From: a virus | Strand: one strand, 5' to 3' | Length of the DNA: 48,321 nucleotides | Virus record (IMG/VR): IMGVR_UViG_3300010296_001812 | Span: 1-48,321 of that record | Part shown: positions 30,595 through 38,971 of the stretch, piece after piece | Numbering within the stretch: the first letter of the stretch is position 1 | How the letters are laid out: each line of letters begins with the position of its first letter | The notes under the pieces: generated by a model | What the model saw: the letters and a program-made list of their open reading frames with translations, nothing else | Told to the model about the DNA's origin: nothing | The model's database searches: none | Position numbers and translations under genes: made by a program

Positions 30595-31191
30595 TTATAC
30601 CTTTATACTAAATTGAACTTGTCCATGTTGTTCTTTCAATAAACCGTTACTCTGACAAAACTCATTCACTGCTTGAGTGACACCAGCCTTACCAAACGCC
30701 GTGTCTGGCCATTTATAATCATCTCCAAGAATAAGACCGCCAACTCTGACAACCTTTAATGCATTGTTCAGGTCACGAAGACACCCTTCGTAGGAATGGT
30801 CACCGTCAACATAAATCCAATCAAGTTTCTTATTAAAACTATCAAACCACTCATTAGAGTTCATTCGATAAATGGTAACACGAGGGTCTGTTCCTATTGT
30901 TGACTTCACTGTTCTATAAACACTATCATAGTATTTTTGAAAATCTTTTTCGGTATTACCCCCACACATCTTGGAATATCTTTCTAGATAGTTTTCATAT
31001 GTGCCATGTTCTGTAGATTCTTTATATGGTTCAATACTCCATGCATCTACGAGATGAAGTTCTCTCACTCCTCGACCCAAGAATTTCTGTGAGGAGTTTC
31101 CAAACCAGACGCCTACTTCTGCGCCTATCGAGTTTGGTTCTATCAACCCCATAATATTTACGGAGTCTTTGTTTATCGGGCTTCCCATCAT
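30595..31191 (-). CDS. SAM-dependent methyltransferase (Methyltransf_24-like)
   Basis: From ATG 31191 the protein is 198 residues. It has 'SIGAEVGVWFGNSSQKFLG' as the SAM loop, 'LHLVDAWSIEPY', 'DWIYVDGDHSYEGCLRDLNNAL' and 'VGGLILGDDYKWP'. The 'iDGdHsYe' and 'GGli.gDDy' blocks are typical of Methyltransf_24 / macrocin-O-methyltransferase-like enzymes, which methylate sugar hydroxyls with metal help. It overlaps sulfotransferase C by ATGA. Confidence 0.85.
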   Translation of the reverse strand: MMGSPINKDSVNIMGLIEPNSIGAEVGVWFGNSSQKFLGRGVRELHLVDAWSIEPYKESTEHGTYENYLERYSKMCGGNTEKDFQKYYDSVYRTVKSTIGTDPRVTIYRMNSNEWFDSFNKKLDWIYVDGDHSYEGCLRDLNNALKVVRVGGLILGDDYKWPDTAFGKAGVTQAVNEFCQSNGLLKEQHGQVQFSIKV

Positions 31192-31877
31192 CTCCAATAG
31201 TTCCTTTGTGCAGCACTATCAAAGTCGAACCCCCAATAGTCAATATCTTTTTTATACCAATCAGCGACAATCTGAATTGTTTTATCGTTATAGTAGTCAG
31301 TATATGTAGACTGGTCATATCCCGTTACATTGCGGGGTTCGGGATTAAATAGAACTCCAAGATATGATTTTACGTCATCATCGTAGTGTTCAAACCTGAG
31401 AATATCACATCGAACTCTACCCTTCTCATCAGTCACATAATCTAATGCGGGATACCACCCACGGATTGCACGATGCCAGAAGAACTTTCTACCACCCCAT
31501 TCGTGTCGAGTTTCAAGGAATGCTTCAAACGAGGAACAGTCAATATAATCTGTTCTACCAAAATGGTCAGAACCATCTTCTTTATAGATTACCTTTTTTG
31601 CAAATTCAAATCGCGATACAACTCGACTCCACGGGTTACGAACAATTGCAAATGCACGATGATTTTCTCGAACCTGTTGATTCCAGTCTCTCCACCTTGC
31701 ATGTTCAAAACCGTGATGTTCGCGGTTTTCTTGCATAACGCGAAAAAGGTCTTCTGTATACTGACGATTAATATGATTTTCTGGTGTTGCGAGTAATACT
31801 TTTGGTCGCAGTTCAGGATTTCTCCTGATTGTCATCCCCCCGTTTTTGGGGATATGGACGAAGATTTTCTTTCCCAT
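31188..31877 (-). CDS. Sulfotransferase C
   Basis: This 229-residue protein has a PAPS loop variant 'HIPKNGGMTIRR' near residue 8 and the 3'-phosphate block 'AIVRNPWSRVVSRFEFAKK'. The 'CDILRFEHYDDDVKSYLGV' segment corresponds to the acceptor-side 'l.fEnl..d...l...Lg' of other sulfotransferases. It is diverged from A and B. It overlaps methyltransferase genes on both sides, so sulfation and methylation genes are made together. Confidence 0.82.
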   Translation of the reverse strand: MGKKIFVHIPKNGGMTIRRNPELRPKVLLATPENHINRQYTEDLFRVMQENREHHGFEHARWRDWNQQVRENHRAFAIVRNPWSRVVSRFEFAKKVIYKEDGSDHFGRTDYIDCSSFEAFLETRHEWGGRKFFWHRAIRGWYPALDYVTDEKGRVRCDILRFEHYDDDVKSYLGVLFNPEPRNVTGYDQSTYTDYYNDKTIQIVADWYKKDIDYWGFDFDSAAQRNYWR

Positions 31878-32401
31878 TTCACATACATCCTATTATTATC
31901 AGGCATAAATTCCGTAACTTTGAAACCTGTATTTTGTGTCAACATGATATGATGATTTATATTCCAATTAAAGAAGGGAACTTGGTTGACTAATTCATTC
32001 TCATGGTCACGATGGCCTGGATTACATCTCCAATAAATTCGACATTCATCTTTTAGACACCTTCGTGTCAGTGAATTGATTTGTTCTACTACTTCAGACC
32101 AGCCGCCAAAATTAATAGAGCCGAGACAAAAAGCAACATCAAATTTAGTTTCTGGTTTATAGTCCTCGATTGCGACTTGTTCGTCACTCCCAATGTCTGT
32201 AATGTCGATTCCATGTAATCCTTTAATATGTCTCTTAAACGGATTAACCCCGCAACCGACATCCAAGACGGTTTCTCCTTCTTGTATTTCATCTATCAAT
32301 CTCCATCCTGTCCAATAATAATCATCCAATCCCGCAGTGCGTGAACTGGGCCAATGGTAAGTAAAGTAGTCTTTTAACCATTCTCTGTCTTTGGCGTCCA
32401 T
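31832..32401 (-). CDS. SAM-dependent methyltransferase
   Basis: This 189-residue protein has motif I 'TVLDVGCGVNPFKRHI', an acidic motif II 'GLHGIDITDIGSDEQ', and 'FDVAFCLGSINFGGW' as the motif III/IV strand. A C-terminal 'NTGFKVTEFMPDNNRMYVKWER' completes the fold. It is probably an O-methyltransferase of a small molecule or sugar. It overlaps sulfotransferase C by 46 bases, which is long for this run, but both frames carry conserved motifs. Confidence 0.8.
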   Translation of the reverse strand: MDAKDREWLKDYFTYHWPSSRTAGLDDYYWTGWRLIDEIQEGETVLDVGCGVNPFKRHIKGLHGIDITDIGSDEQVAIEDYKPETKFDVAFCLGSINFGGWSEVVEQINSLTRRCLKDECRIYWRCNPGHRDHENELVNQVPFFNWNINHHIMLTQNTGFKVTEFMPDNNRMYVKWERKSSSISPKTGG

Positions 32402-32910
32402 ATGTAATAATCTCTTTTTCCGTCATTATGTTTTTCAAGACCTTCTTCTTCAACAAATTCTTTGATAAGAAGGTTCTGCATTTGTATCTGTTCTATCATA
32501 TTGTCATCGTCTCGATACCATTTATAGTCGGGATACTTGATATTCCAACCACCACATTCGTGCCACCAATCAAAACACTCTTGGTTAGTTCTATATACCA
32601 GATGAATAGGACAGTTCCATCTCATCAACCAATATAGATGATAAGCAAATGTATGAGACTTGATTATGCGAATACCTTCACCACTAAATGGTTTATCCCA
32701 ATATTTCTCATCATTTCGAAACTCCATGCCAGGGTCAAAGTATGCACCTCTATGCACTAAGTCTCTACAACCATCACGACCATGCCAATACTCTCGTTCA
32801 GGTGACCTATCGGTCTTGTCTATATCGTCACGAATGTATAGGTGGTCTTCTACATAACCACTCCATCGTGAGCCAGGCGCACCAGTAACAAAGATGTAAT
32901 TACCGTTCAT
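32374..32910 (-). CDS. Putative P-loop sulfotransferase-like protein D
   Basis: This 178-residue protein starts 'NYIFVTGAPGSRWSGYVEDHL' (P-loop-like), with 'GIRIIKSHTFAYHLYWLMRWNCPIHLVYRTNQECFDWWHE' as a sulfotransferase-like central part (split blocks) and an acidic C-terminus. The phosphosulfate loop is not canonical and the 3'-phosphate serine/arginine pair (usually R..D...S) reads 'VYRTNQECFDWW'. It is best seen as a divergent PAPS-dependent or related P-loop transferase. Its start overlaps the upstream P-loop gene. Confidence 0.62.
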   Translation of the reverse strand: MNGNYIFVTGAPGSRWSGYVEDHLYIRDDIDKTDRSPEREYWHGRDGCRDLVHRGAYFDPGMEFRNDEKYWDKPFSGEGIRIIKSHTFAYHLYWLMRWNCPIHLVYRTNQECFDWWHECGGWNIKYPDYKWYRDDDNMIEQIQMQNLLIKEFVEEEGLEKHNDGKRDYYIWTPKTENG

Positions 32911-33538
32911 TCTTTGGTCTTATCCCTTGCCATACTTGTTCATCCAACCAGTGAGAGTCAACAGGCTCCACATATTTTGCATTTTGGTCTTTTGCAATAT
33001 CGTTTATTATTCGTTCATCATTATATGCAATCGGAAAGTCAAGAACCTTTGATAACCACTTCAGATATGCACCACCATACAAATACAATGACTCATGAGA
33101 AAGGAACTGTAAGTCAGCATGTAGTTTGTAATAATATCCCAATGCTTTTGGCATTGTAAATTCTTTTCTAACCCTAAACTGTTGTTCCATATTTATATTA
33201 CGGTCTCGAACCACAATACAGACCTTCACATCATACCCTGCGTCTTGTGCCTCGTTCATAACTTCCTGTATCTTTGGCATCTGTTTCACTCCATCATACA
33301 CAAAGGGGACGCTGACATTTGCGACCATGTATGGGTCAGTCAACATACTCTTTGTCTTTGACGGGTCAACCCAACACTCTGCAAAGGGTTCTTCGTCACT
33401 GGGTATCCAATACTTGTCACCAAAGTCCCATCCCTGCACTTCAGAATGATAACCAAACACCTTACTGAATAGATGGTTGCCAGACCCCTGTGGGCCTGTT
33501 ATGATGATTAGTTTTTTAGACTCGTTGTTGTCCGACAT
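32900..33538 (-). CDS. Putative P-loop sulfotransferase/kinase-like protein E
   Basis: This 212-residue protein begins with 'KLIIITGPQGSGNHLFSKVFG', a P-loop where the usual GK(S/T) is GN(H), a form seen in some sulfotransferase-like proteins. It has 'YDVKVCIVVRDRNINMEQQF' as the second binding block and 'YLKWLSKVLDFPIAYND' near the end. The lysine normally needed for ATP hydrolysis is absent, which favours PAPS binding or a non-hydrolytic role. It overlaps the cupin and P-loop D genes. Confidence 0.6.
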   Translation of the reverse strand: MSDNNESKKLIIITGPQGSGNHLFSKVFGYHSEVQGWDFGDKYWIPSDEEPFAECWVDPSKTKSMLTDPYMVANVSVPFVYDGVKQMPKIQEVMNEAQDAGYDVKVCIVVRDRNINMEQQFRVRKEFTMPKALGYYYKLHADLQFLSHESLYLYGGAYLKWLSKVLDFPIAYNDERIINDIAKDQNAKYVEPVDSHWLDEQVWQGIRPKNER

Positions 33539-34196
33539 AGGTTCTCACTTTCAATGGGTTGACTTCATCTGTTGGCCCTGTTGCGGAGTCAGGACTGAAT
33601 ACAAATAGTGTAACATCCTCACCCTTATTACACATAAAATTGTGCAAAACATTTCTTTCCATAACCCAACAATCCCCTGCCTTGATAGGAAACATCACAT
33701 CATTATCAAGTTCAATCTCACCCTTACCAGACAGAACTAATCCGATGCGTTGACTTGGGTGGGTGTGTAGGGTTTGTTTCATCCCTGCGGGGAAGTGGAC
33801 ATAGTTGATGACGGGGAGTCCAAGACGGCCAGGATTGACTGCGGTGGTGTTCGTGCCACCATCCATGTAAGACAGGTTGCCTTTTGGATTATCATGTGGT
33901 ATAAACATGCGGTCATCGTTGAGGTGTAGACCATAGAACTTGATATGAGCAAATACAGATGTATCATTGTGTGTCTCAACCGTGAACTCATTGTCCGTCT
34001 GTCCCGCGAAACTATTTGTCTCAACCGACCAACCATTCTTCATATGGACACTACAATCTTTACCCATAATGTAACTCGTTCCCAGAGACTCGTGGTTATT
34101 GATATAAGTTGTATTGACACCCCTTATAACTTGGATATCATAATTCCAAATATCGGTAACCTGATAGGTCTCTGCATTATCAATCTGTTTCATCAT
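33516..34196 (-). CDS. Cupin-domain protein
   Basis: This 226-residue protein has a C-terminal cupin at about 127-205: 'INYVHFPAGMKQTLHTHPSQRIGLVLSGKGEIEL', then 'IKAGDCWVMERNVLHNFM'. The metal ligands should be His144, His146 and His185. The N-terminal half may be a second, eroded beta barrel. Cupins in such clusters include sugar epimerases, isomerases and metal-dependent oxygenases. It overlaps the amidotransferase by ATGA, so it is probably made with the diiron protein and amidotransferase behind the late promoter at 35478. Confidence 0.82.
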   Translation of the reverse strand: MMKQIDNAETYQVTDIWNYDIQVIRGVNTTYINNHESLGTSYIMGKDCSVHMKNGWSVETNSFAGQTDNEFTVETHNDTSVFAHIKFYGLHLNDDRMFIPHDNPKGNLSYMDGGTNTTAVNPGRLGLPVINYVHFPAGMKQTLHTHPSQRIGLVLSGKGEIELDNDVMFPIKAGDCWVMERNVLHNFMCNKGEDVTLFVFSPDSATGPTDEVNPLKVRTYVGQQRV

Positions 34197-34744
34197 AATC
34201 CTGTCACCATCCGTATCTCATCAGGTATGAAAGGTCTGGTCATTCTTTCAGGATGCCAGACAATTGCACATATGTTGTCCTTTATCCAAGACTCAATGTT
34301 ACCATTCTCATCAATATATAAGTATACACCATTTGGGGGCTGTTTGTCAATAGAAATATTATGAAAACTGTTCACACGGGTGTAAATAGGTGCATCTCCA
34401 TACACAAGGTGTTCAGTATCGTAGTGACCTTCGATTTCCTTTGTGCTACCGCCAAGCATCTCTGTCAGGAGAAATGCACCATGACAGATACCAAGAATGG
34501 GTTTCTCCAGTCTTGACATTTCAGTTATAAGAGATACTTCTGTGAGAATACGAGTCTGTTCATTGTCTCCACCTGTCACGATGAGAAGGTCAAGAGACTC
34601 CGCAAGGGATTCATAATCTAAGTCTTCACGATTTGGAATGGGGATGAGTTCATGACCCTTCAACAACTGATACCAGTTGCGGTCTAAAGAGTCATAAACT
34701 TGTCCGTTGTGCGTGAGGACTCTTTGTGTGAGCCCTACTTTCAT
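34193..34744 (-). CDS. Class I glutamine amidotransferase-like hydrolase
   Basis: This 183-residue protein has the class I GATase triad: Cys87 in 'ILGICHGAF', with His164 and Glu166 in 'IVWHPER'. It also has 'LLIVTGGDNEQ' and 'VNSFHNISI', seen in peptidase C26 / gamma-glutamyl hydrolase types. It is a free-standing domain with no synthetase partner in the window. Capsule loci can carry similar enzymes; one studied example, Campylobacter Cj1417, splits a gamma-glutamyl phosphoramidate intermediate. Whether this one does so is unknown. It is adjacent to the diiron gene and overlaps the cupin. Confidence 0.85.
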   Translation of the reverse strand: MKVGLTQRVLTHNGQVYDSLDRNWYQLLKGHELIPIPNREDLDYESLAESLDLLIVTGGDNEQTRILTEVSLITEMSRLEKPILGICHGAFLLTEMLGGSTKEIEGHYDTEHLVYGDAPIYTRVNSFHNISIDKQPPNGVYLYIDENGNIESWIKDNICAIVWHPERMTRPFIPDEIRMVTGL

Positions 34745-35443
34745 TTACCAACCGTAGGCTGCGTTCACCAGTTCGCGTGAACCTTTTGCTTCGACTGTGT
34801 TTGCACAAGAGATTTCAAACAGGTCTTTACGCATTGCTTCGATGATACGAAGAACACGACTCTGTGTTTTCTCATCGGTTGCAACTTTGCGTAACTTGTA
34901 TGCACCGATACCACTGTGGAAACCTTCGTCCTTTGCAATCTCGCGATAACGACCAGAGATGAAACTATCTTCGATAGTATCTGCCATCTGATTCCATACT
35001 GCTTCTGCACGACCTTCCGCAACCAACTGATATGCGGCGAGGACTGCTTCGTCATTCTCTGCGTCATACTTTTCTAACAGAGATGCACCTTTGGCAGTAT
35101 CCATTTCGCGTTCTTTTGCAATCGCGCTGGCAGCATCTACTTCTTCACCAGTGATATGTTCAATAACTTCCTTGACCATACGGTAGTGTTTTGCTTCGTC
35201 TGCTGCTTGTTTTGAAAGTAATTCTAATTCTCTTGGGTCTGCATCATCTTCTGCACTTGCGATTTGTGCGGAGATTTCAGACATGTTCATACGTTCATTG
35301 ACCATGCGGCCGATGAAGTGGTCAACCATTTCCTCTTTAGGAAGGTCACCTTCGAAGTATGCCTTGACGTTCATCTTAGATGCTTCGAATAATGCTTGAT
35401 TTTCGTTGCGAATTTTCTTCACAAACTCGTTTGGATTTAACAT
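34745..35443 (-). CDS. Ferritin-like diiron oxygenase-type protein
   Basis: This 232-residue all-helical protein has two ExxH motifs, Glu83-His86 (ADEAKHYRMV) and Glu173-His176 (KDEGFHSGIG). Matching single glutamates lie in helices 1 and 3 (about Glu50/56 and Glu143/147). That is the ligand set of a four-helix diiron site. Proteins of this type oxidise small molecules, hydroxylate tRNA bases, or oxygenate amines. It has a late octamer 35 bases before its ATG and is followed by the amidotransferase and cupin genes. Substrate unknown; a step in making the modified sugar or acyl group is an inference. Confidence 0.78.
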   Translation of the reverse strand: MLNPNEFVKKIRNENQALFEASKMNVKAYFEGDLPKEEMVDHFIGRMVNERMNMSEISAQIASAEDDADPRELELLSKQAADEAKHYRMVKEVIEHITGEEVDAASAIAKEREMDTAKGASLLEKYDAENDEAVLAAYQLVAEGRAEAVWNQMADTIEDSFISGRYREIAKDEGFHSGIGAYKLRKVATDEKTQSRVLRIIEAMRKDLFEISCANTVEAKGSRELVNAAYGW

Positions 35444-35477
35444 GTTAGTTCCTTATTCACTCTATTAACAATAACAT

Positions 35478-35485
35478 TATTTATA
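35478..35485 (-). promoter_or_regulatory. T4-type late promoter TATAAATA for the diiron-amidotransferase-cupin run
   Basis: A perfect minus-strand octamer overlapping the end of the 35481 gene, 35 bases before ATG 35443. AAGGAACTAAC provides a Shine-Dalgarno. Confidence 0.7.
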
Positions 35486-36260
35486 CAATTTGTTCCATTA
35501 ACTCATCAACATTCTCACCCTTGTTTGGGAGTTTATCCTTGAGAAAGAAATGAATGAAGTGACAGTCCTTCAAATTATCGACTGCACTATACAGACCATT
35601 CCATTTACCGTCCATATGTTTGGTTGGAATTTTGTATCTCTTGAGGAAGTAGTTCAGTAGTGTCTGGTCGGTAGACCACTTCCATGCACCTACACCATCA
35701 ACAAAGTCCTTAAACTCCATACGCATTAGGAAGTCGTGTGGGGTTTGACCCTTGAGATAGGGTTTGAAGAGTTTACTGTTTAACAGAATGAGACCCATGT
35801 TGAAGAACTCAAACCCCAGATTATTTGGTTTGAAATCAAGAGTATTCCGATGAAGCGGATTGTATTGCATACGCGAGTAGTTGATAATCTTGTTTTTATA
35901 CCAATCCTGAATACTCATCTCGCGTTCACATACCGCACCAAACGCATGTTCTGTTCCAAAGTCTTCAAAGATATTTGGTGCGTCTGGTCGGATATAGATG
36001 TCTGCATCTACGATTGCAATCTGGTCATAGTCATCCAGATATTCAAACGCATTCTCCTTCTCATAGATAGGCAGATATCCCCCATACTTCATATAGGATT
36101 CTTCACTTCGTCCACTGGTAAAGATGTCGGGTTTGATACGCAGTTTGGGTTGGGTCAATACGACATGTTTAATATCATACTTCTCACAGTATTGTGCAAC
36201 ACTCTCAATGCAGTGTTCATATAGTTTGGACGGTTTACCTACCGCCACTTGGAAAATCAT
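35481..36260 (-). CDS. Glycosyltransferase, GT8-like
   Basis: From ATG 36260 the protein is 259 residues. It has 'MIFQVAVGKPSKLYEHCIES', 'YDQIAIVDADIYIRPDAPN' (DxD), 'GFEFFNMGLILLNSKLF', 'WSTDQTLLNYFLK' and 'CHFIHFFLKDKLP'. This order matches NDP-sugar-dependent GT8-like enzymes. It follows a GT25-like gene by one base. The donor and acceptor are unknown. Confidence 0.82.
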   Translation of the reverse strand: MIFQVAVGKPSKLYEHCIESVAQYCEKYDIKHVVLTQPKLRIKPDIFTSGRSEESYMKYGGYLPIYEKENAFEYLDDYDQIAIVDADIYIRPDAPNIFEDFGTEHAFGAVCEREMSIQDWYKNKIINYSRMQYNPLHRNTLDFKPNNLGFEFFNMGLILLNSKLFKPYLKGQTPHDFLMRMEFKDFVDGVGAWKWSTDQTLLNYFLKRYKIPTKHMDGKWNGLYSAVDNLKDCHFIHFFLKDKLPNKGENVDELMEQIV

Positions 36261-36261
36261 T

Positions 36262-36867
36262 CTAGTGGGCAACTGTGCCTCCTATCTTTGCATCATATAC
36301 GGGTCTGCAATATTTTGTTATAAGATTCAAATCTTTATTCAGTTTATCAAACATGATATCATCTATGTATCTAGTGTGAACTTCAGTCACACATTCCAAG
36401 AGCAACTCTTCTGCAATTTGTGGTTCGATATAGTATGCAGATGTGATAGGACAGAGCTTTAAGTGCCACCAGTATGGATGACCTCTGAACCTATCACAAT
36501 AGTTGTAAAACTCATCATCGTTTTGAAAGTTACAGATTGAAAAATATGGCGCGATGACAGGCATATCTGATGTCAGACATTCAGTGTCATGTTCTGTGAT
36601 TATCATGGGACGGTCTTCTTCAACACACTTCTCCCAGAGGAGATAGTGACTATACCAACAACCCATCTCTGATGGACTGAAGTCGCGGTGACCGTGATAC
36701 TTGTCAATCTTGATATCATCATACAGATGTAGGGTATCAGGTGTTACCGCATCGAATAGATTTACATCAAATCCGTGTTTTTTCCATGAAGGTAATACCT
36801 GATTTACATAGTATTGTGATACCTCATCGTGAGGCATCTGTATCATCCAAACGTTATCGGAAATCAT
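36262..36867 (-). CDS. Glycosyltransferase, GT25-like (copy 3)
   Basis: From ATG 36867 the protein is 201 residues, with 'NVWMIQMPHDEVSQYYVN', 'VNLFDAVTPDTLH', 'EMGCWYSHYLLWEKCVEEDRPMIITEHDTE' and 'CPITSAYYIEPQIAEELL'. The 'mgC..SH..LW.......p..i.EhD' block is the GT25 core. It overlaps the radical SAM gene by 14 bases; an earlier ATG (36888) is also possible. It is the third GT25-like gene of the window. Confidence 0.8.
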   Translation of the reverse strand: MISDNVWMIQMPHDEVSQYYVNQVLPSWKKHGFDVNLFDAVTPDTLHLYDDIKIDKYHGHRDFSPSEMGCWYSHYLLWEKCVEEDRPMIITEHDTECLTSDMPVIAPYFSICNFQNDDEFYNYCDRFRGHPYWWHLKLCPITSAYYIEPQIAEELLLECVTEVHTRYIDDIMFDKLNKDLNLITKYCRPVYDAKIGGTVAH

Positions 36868-37813
36868 TGAGGTCAAACTCCGTGCCATACATGTGGTGGA
36901 GGTCGCGATTGTGATTTGTATAAATTAGAACTTCGGGGTCATCGAGAAGAAAGTCGCACCCACGGCAGTAATCAGGATAATTTCCAGTAGTATGGTCATC
37001 ACGGAGTTGACTATACGCATCACCGAACCAGATTTCTTCAATTGTGTTTTCAGATGTGTGACCGAGAACTGCTTCCTCGTCTCTACCCAAGACTTGGCAA
37101 CAAGGAGCGACAGCACCTCTTTTACCATCAAGACCACCAACACGAATAACAACGTCAGGACTAAAAGGTCTCCCACAGGTCTTTACCTCACCTTCGCGTT
37201 TATAAGACGGGTCATACACACCACTCCAGTTATGTAGTTTCCAAATCTCTGTTCTGACGCCTAGGTCTTCGACCAATGCTTTGTATTCGTCTAGTTCATT
37301 CTGTAGATTGTCATTGTCAGTAATCAGATGATATGTCGCAACTACACATTTTGATTCGGTCTCTTCTACATACGCCTTCATTTCGCGGATGTTCTGAATA
37401 ATTTTTTCGTATGTCCCACCGACTTTATTATACATCCACTCATCGTATTTATCACGGTTTGACCCAATGAATGAGAACCGATAGAAGTCAAGACCCGCAT
37501 CAACACAGTCCTTCATGTATTGACCATGCATCTTGAACCCATTAGAGAAGATAACAGCCTGTGCATTATATTTCTTGACAATCCTGATATAATCGGGTAG
37601 GTTATTGACTGCGGTTGCCTCACCACTACCATCAAGGTTTACGACCCGTAGACCATGTTGAGCACAATCTGCTACGTTCTGTTCAAACTCTTCAAGAGTC
37701 ATCTTACCCTTGAATCGTTTATCCCGACCACCTGTTCGCATGTCTTGAGGACACATACTACACGAGTAGTTACATCCACCATAGACTTCGATTACTGCTC
37801 TATCAATATTCAT
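36854..37813 (-). CDS. Radical SAM / SPASM-domain protein
   Basis: This 319-residue protein has the radical SAM cluster motif Cys14-x3-Cys18-x2-Cys21 ('GGCNYSCSMCPQD'), 'VVNLDGSGEATAV' for SAM binding, and a C-terminal SPASM-like cysteine set: Cys in 'VKTCGRPFS', 'APCCQVLGR' and 'YCRGCDFL'. Such enzymes use one or two extra Fe-S clusters to modify peptides, sugars or cofactors by radical chemistry. No short precursor peptide is evident next to it. Its neighbours are GT25 and GT9-like transferases, so a sugar-modifying step is possible. The substrate cannot be told from sequence. Confidence 0.88.
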   Translation of the reverse strand: MNIDRAVIEVYGGCNYSCSMCPQDMRTGGRDKRFKGKMTLEEFEQNVADCAQHGLRVVNLDGSGEATAVNNLPDYIRIVKKYNAQAVIFSNGFKMHGQYMKDCVDAGLDFYRFSFIGSNRDKYDEWMYNKVGGTYEKIIQNIREMKAYVEETESKCVVATYHLITDNDNLQNELDEYKALVEDLGVRTEIWKLHNWSGVYDPSYKREGEVKTCGRPFSPDVVIRVGGLDGKRGAVAPCCQVLGRDEEAVLGHTSENTIEEIWFGDAYSQLRDDHTTGNYPDYCRGCDFLLDDPEVLIYTNHNRDLHHMYGTEFDLNDFR

Positions 37814-38642
37814 GATATTTTCTTAACTCGTTCAAATAAACTTTTGCTTTTATTTTCATTTTAGTAAGATTAGGTTCAAACTTTTTATTACCATCACCAA
37901 AAAATTTCTTAACATCCTTGCGACCAACAGCGGTTGCACCAATGGGATTGTCCTTATATTTAGATAAATCTAAAATAGGTCTTCTTATTGCCTGTGGTGT
38001 GTTGTATTCGGTGATGCCTTCCCAAGATGGTATGAACATAGGTTTACCAAAATTCCTTGCAATCAAATGCCACATACCGTCATAACATACAATAAAATCT
38101 GCCTCTGATATTTGTTTGAATGCATCCTTTATAGGAGTTCGATAAGTTAATTCTATGAGTATCCAACCCTCCCAAGAAAGTAGCTTAATTATATCATACC
38201 AATCATCACTTGTCAAGAAGTTTTTCCAAGTTCTTGGTGCTTGACTATTGTATGTGGGTGTCCAGATAACTATCTTTTTTCTTTTGGGAACAAATGACTC
38301 TGGTTTGAATATCCAGTCATTTCTTGGAGATGTGACAGACTTGTCATCAAAATAACATCGGGTTTTATTGTTTGATGCATCAAGGTTATTATACGGAAAA
38401 AGTTCAGAGTTGAAAACATGTGTGACTGTCACATCATCTTGTCGATGATATTGTGTGTGTAACCAATCCATTCTTTGAATGATTGTTTCGGGGTCTTTGG
38501 GATGATGAAGGTAGTCTTCACCATGTCGCCAGTGCATTTCAAGATTTACTGTTGTCTTATTTTTGAAACAATAATTATGAGAGGCGTTGAGTGCTTGCAT
38601 GAAGTCACCAACACCCCAAGTTCCACGCCACTTTATCTTCAT
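37803..38642 (-). CDS. Putative glycosyltransferase, GT9/heptosyltransferase-like
   Basis: From ATG 38642 (TAATG with the preceding stop) the protein is 279 residues. It starts 'MKIKWRGTWGVGDFMQALNA' and ends with a domain holding 'EADFIVCYDGMWHLIARNFGKPMFIPSW' and 'GRKDVKKFFGDG'. This two-part layout and 'c.Dg..Hla..fgkP' recall GT9 enzymes, which add heptose to LPS. The frame upstream of 38642 is rejected because it antisenses nothing conserved and overlaps the EF-hand gene. Call made with moderate certainty only. Confidence 0.65.
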   Translation of the reverse strand: MKIKWRGTWGVGDFMQALNASHNYCFKNKTTVNLEMHWRHGEDYLHHPKDPETIIQRMDWLHTQYHRQDDVTVTHVFNSELFPYNNLDASNNKTRCYFDDKSVTSPRNDWIFKPESFVPKRKKIVIWTPTYNSQAPRTWKNFLTSDDWYDIIKLLSWEGWILIELTYRTPIKDAFKQISEADFIVCYDGMWHLIARNFGKPMFIPSWEGITEYNTPQAIRRPILDLSKYKDNPIGATAVGRKDVKKFFGDGNKKFEPNLTKMKIKAKVYLNELRKYHEY

Positions 38643-38971
38643 TACTTTTTGTTCAGTGCAGATGCCCCGAAGAATGCTGCAACGATTGCTGCAACTGATA
38701 CGAAGTAGACCGAAGCAATCTCGCCGATGATAACGGCTGCCTTGTCTAAACCAAATAGACTGGTCATGAAGATACCAGCAGGATATAACAACATACCCAA
38801 GAGGGCAAACCATGCCATCTTGCGTTGTGCATCTGCCTTCTCATCTTCATTCTCAAATCTACGCATCTCTTCAGCTCGTGCGAGTTCTTCATCTGTCACT
38901 GTTCCATCCCCATCTAAATCATACTTATCATAAATTGATTGTTCTTGTAATTGTTTTTGTTTTCTTGCCAT
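38642..38971 (-). CDS. EF-hand membrane protein
   Basis: This 109-residue protein has one canonical EF-hand loop, Asp18 to Glu29 ('DLDGDGTVTDEE'), then an acidic helix and two hydrophobic segments (WFALLGMLLYPAGIFMTSLF and VSVAAIVAAFFGASAL). The pattern is familiar from marine T4-type phages, where its role is unknown. It likely sits in the inner membrane with the calcium-binding part in the cytoplasm. It is coupled to genes on both sides by one-base overlaps. Confidence 0.85.
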   Translation of the reverse strand: MARKQKQLQEQSIYDKYDLDGDGTVTDEELARAEEMRRFENEDEKADAQRKMAWFALLGMLLYPAGIFMTSLFGLDKAAVIIGEIASVYFVSVAAIVAAFFGASALNKK

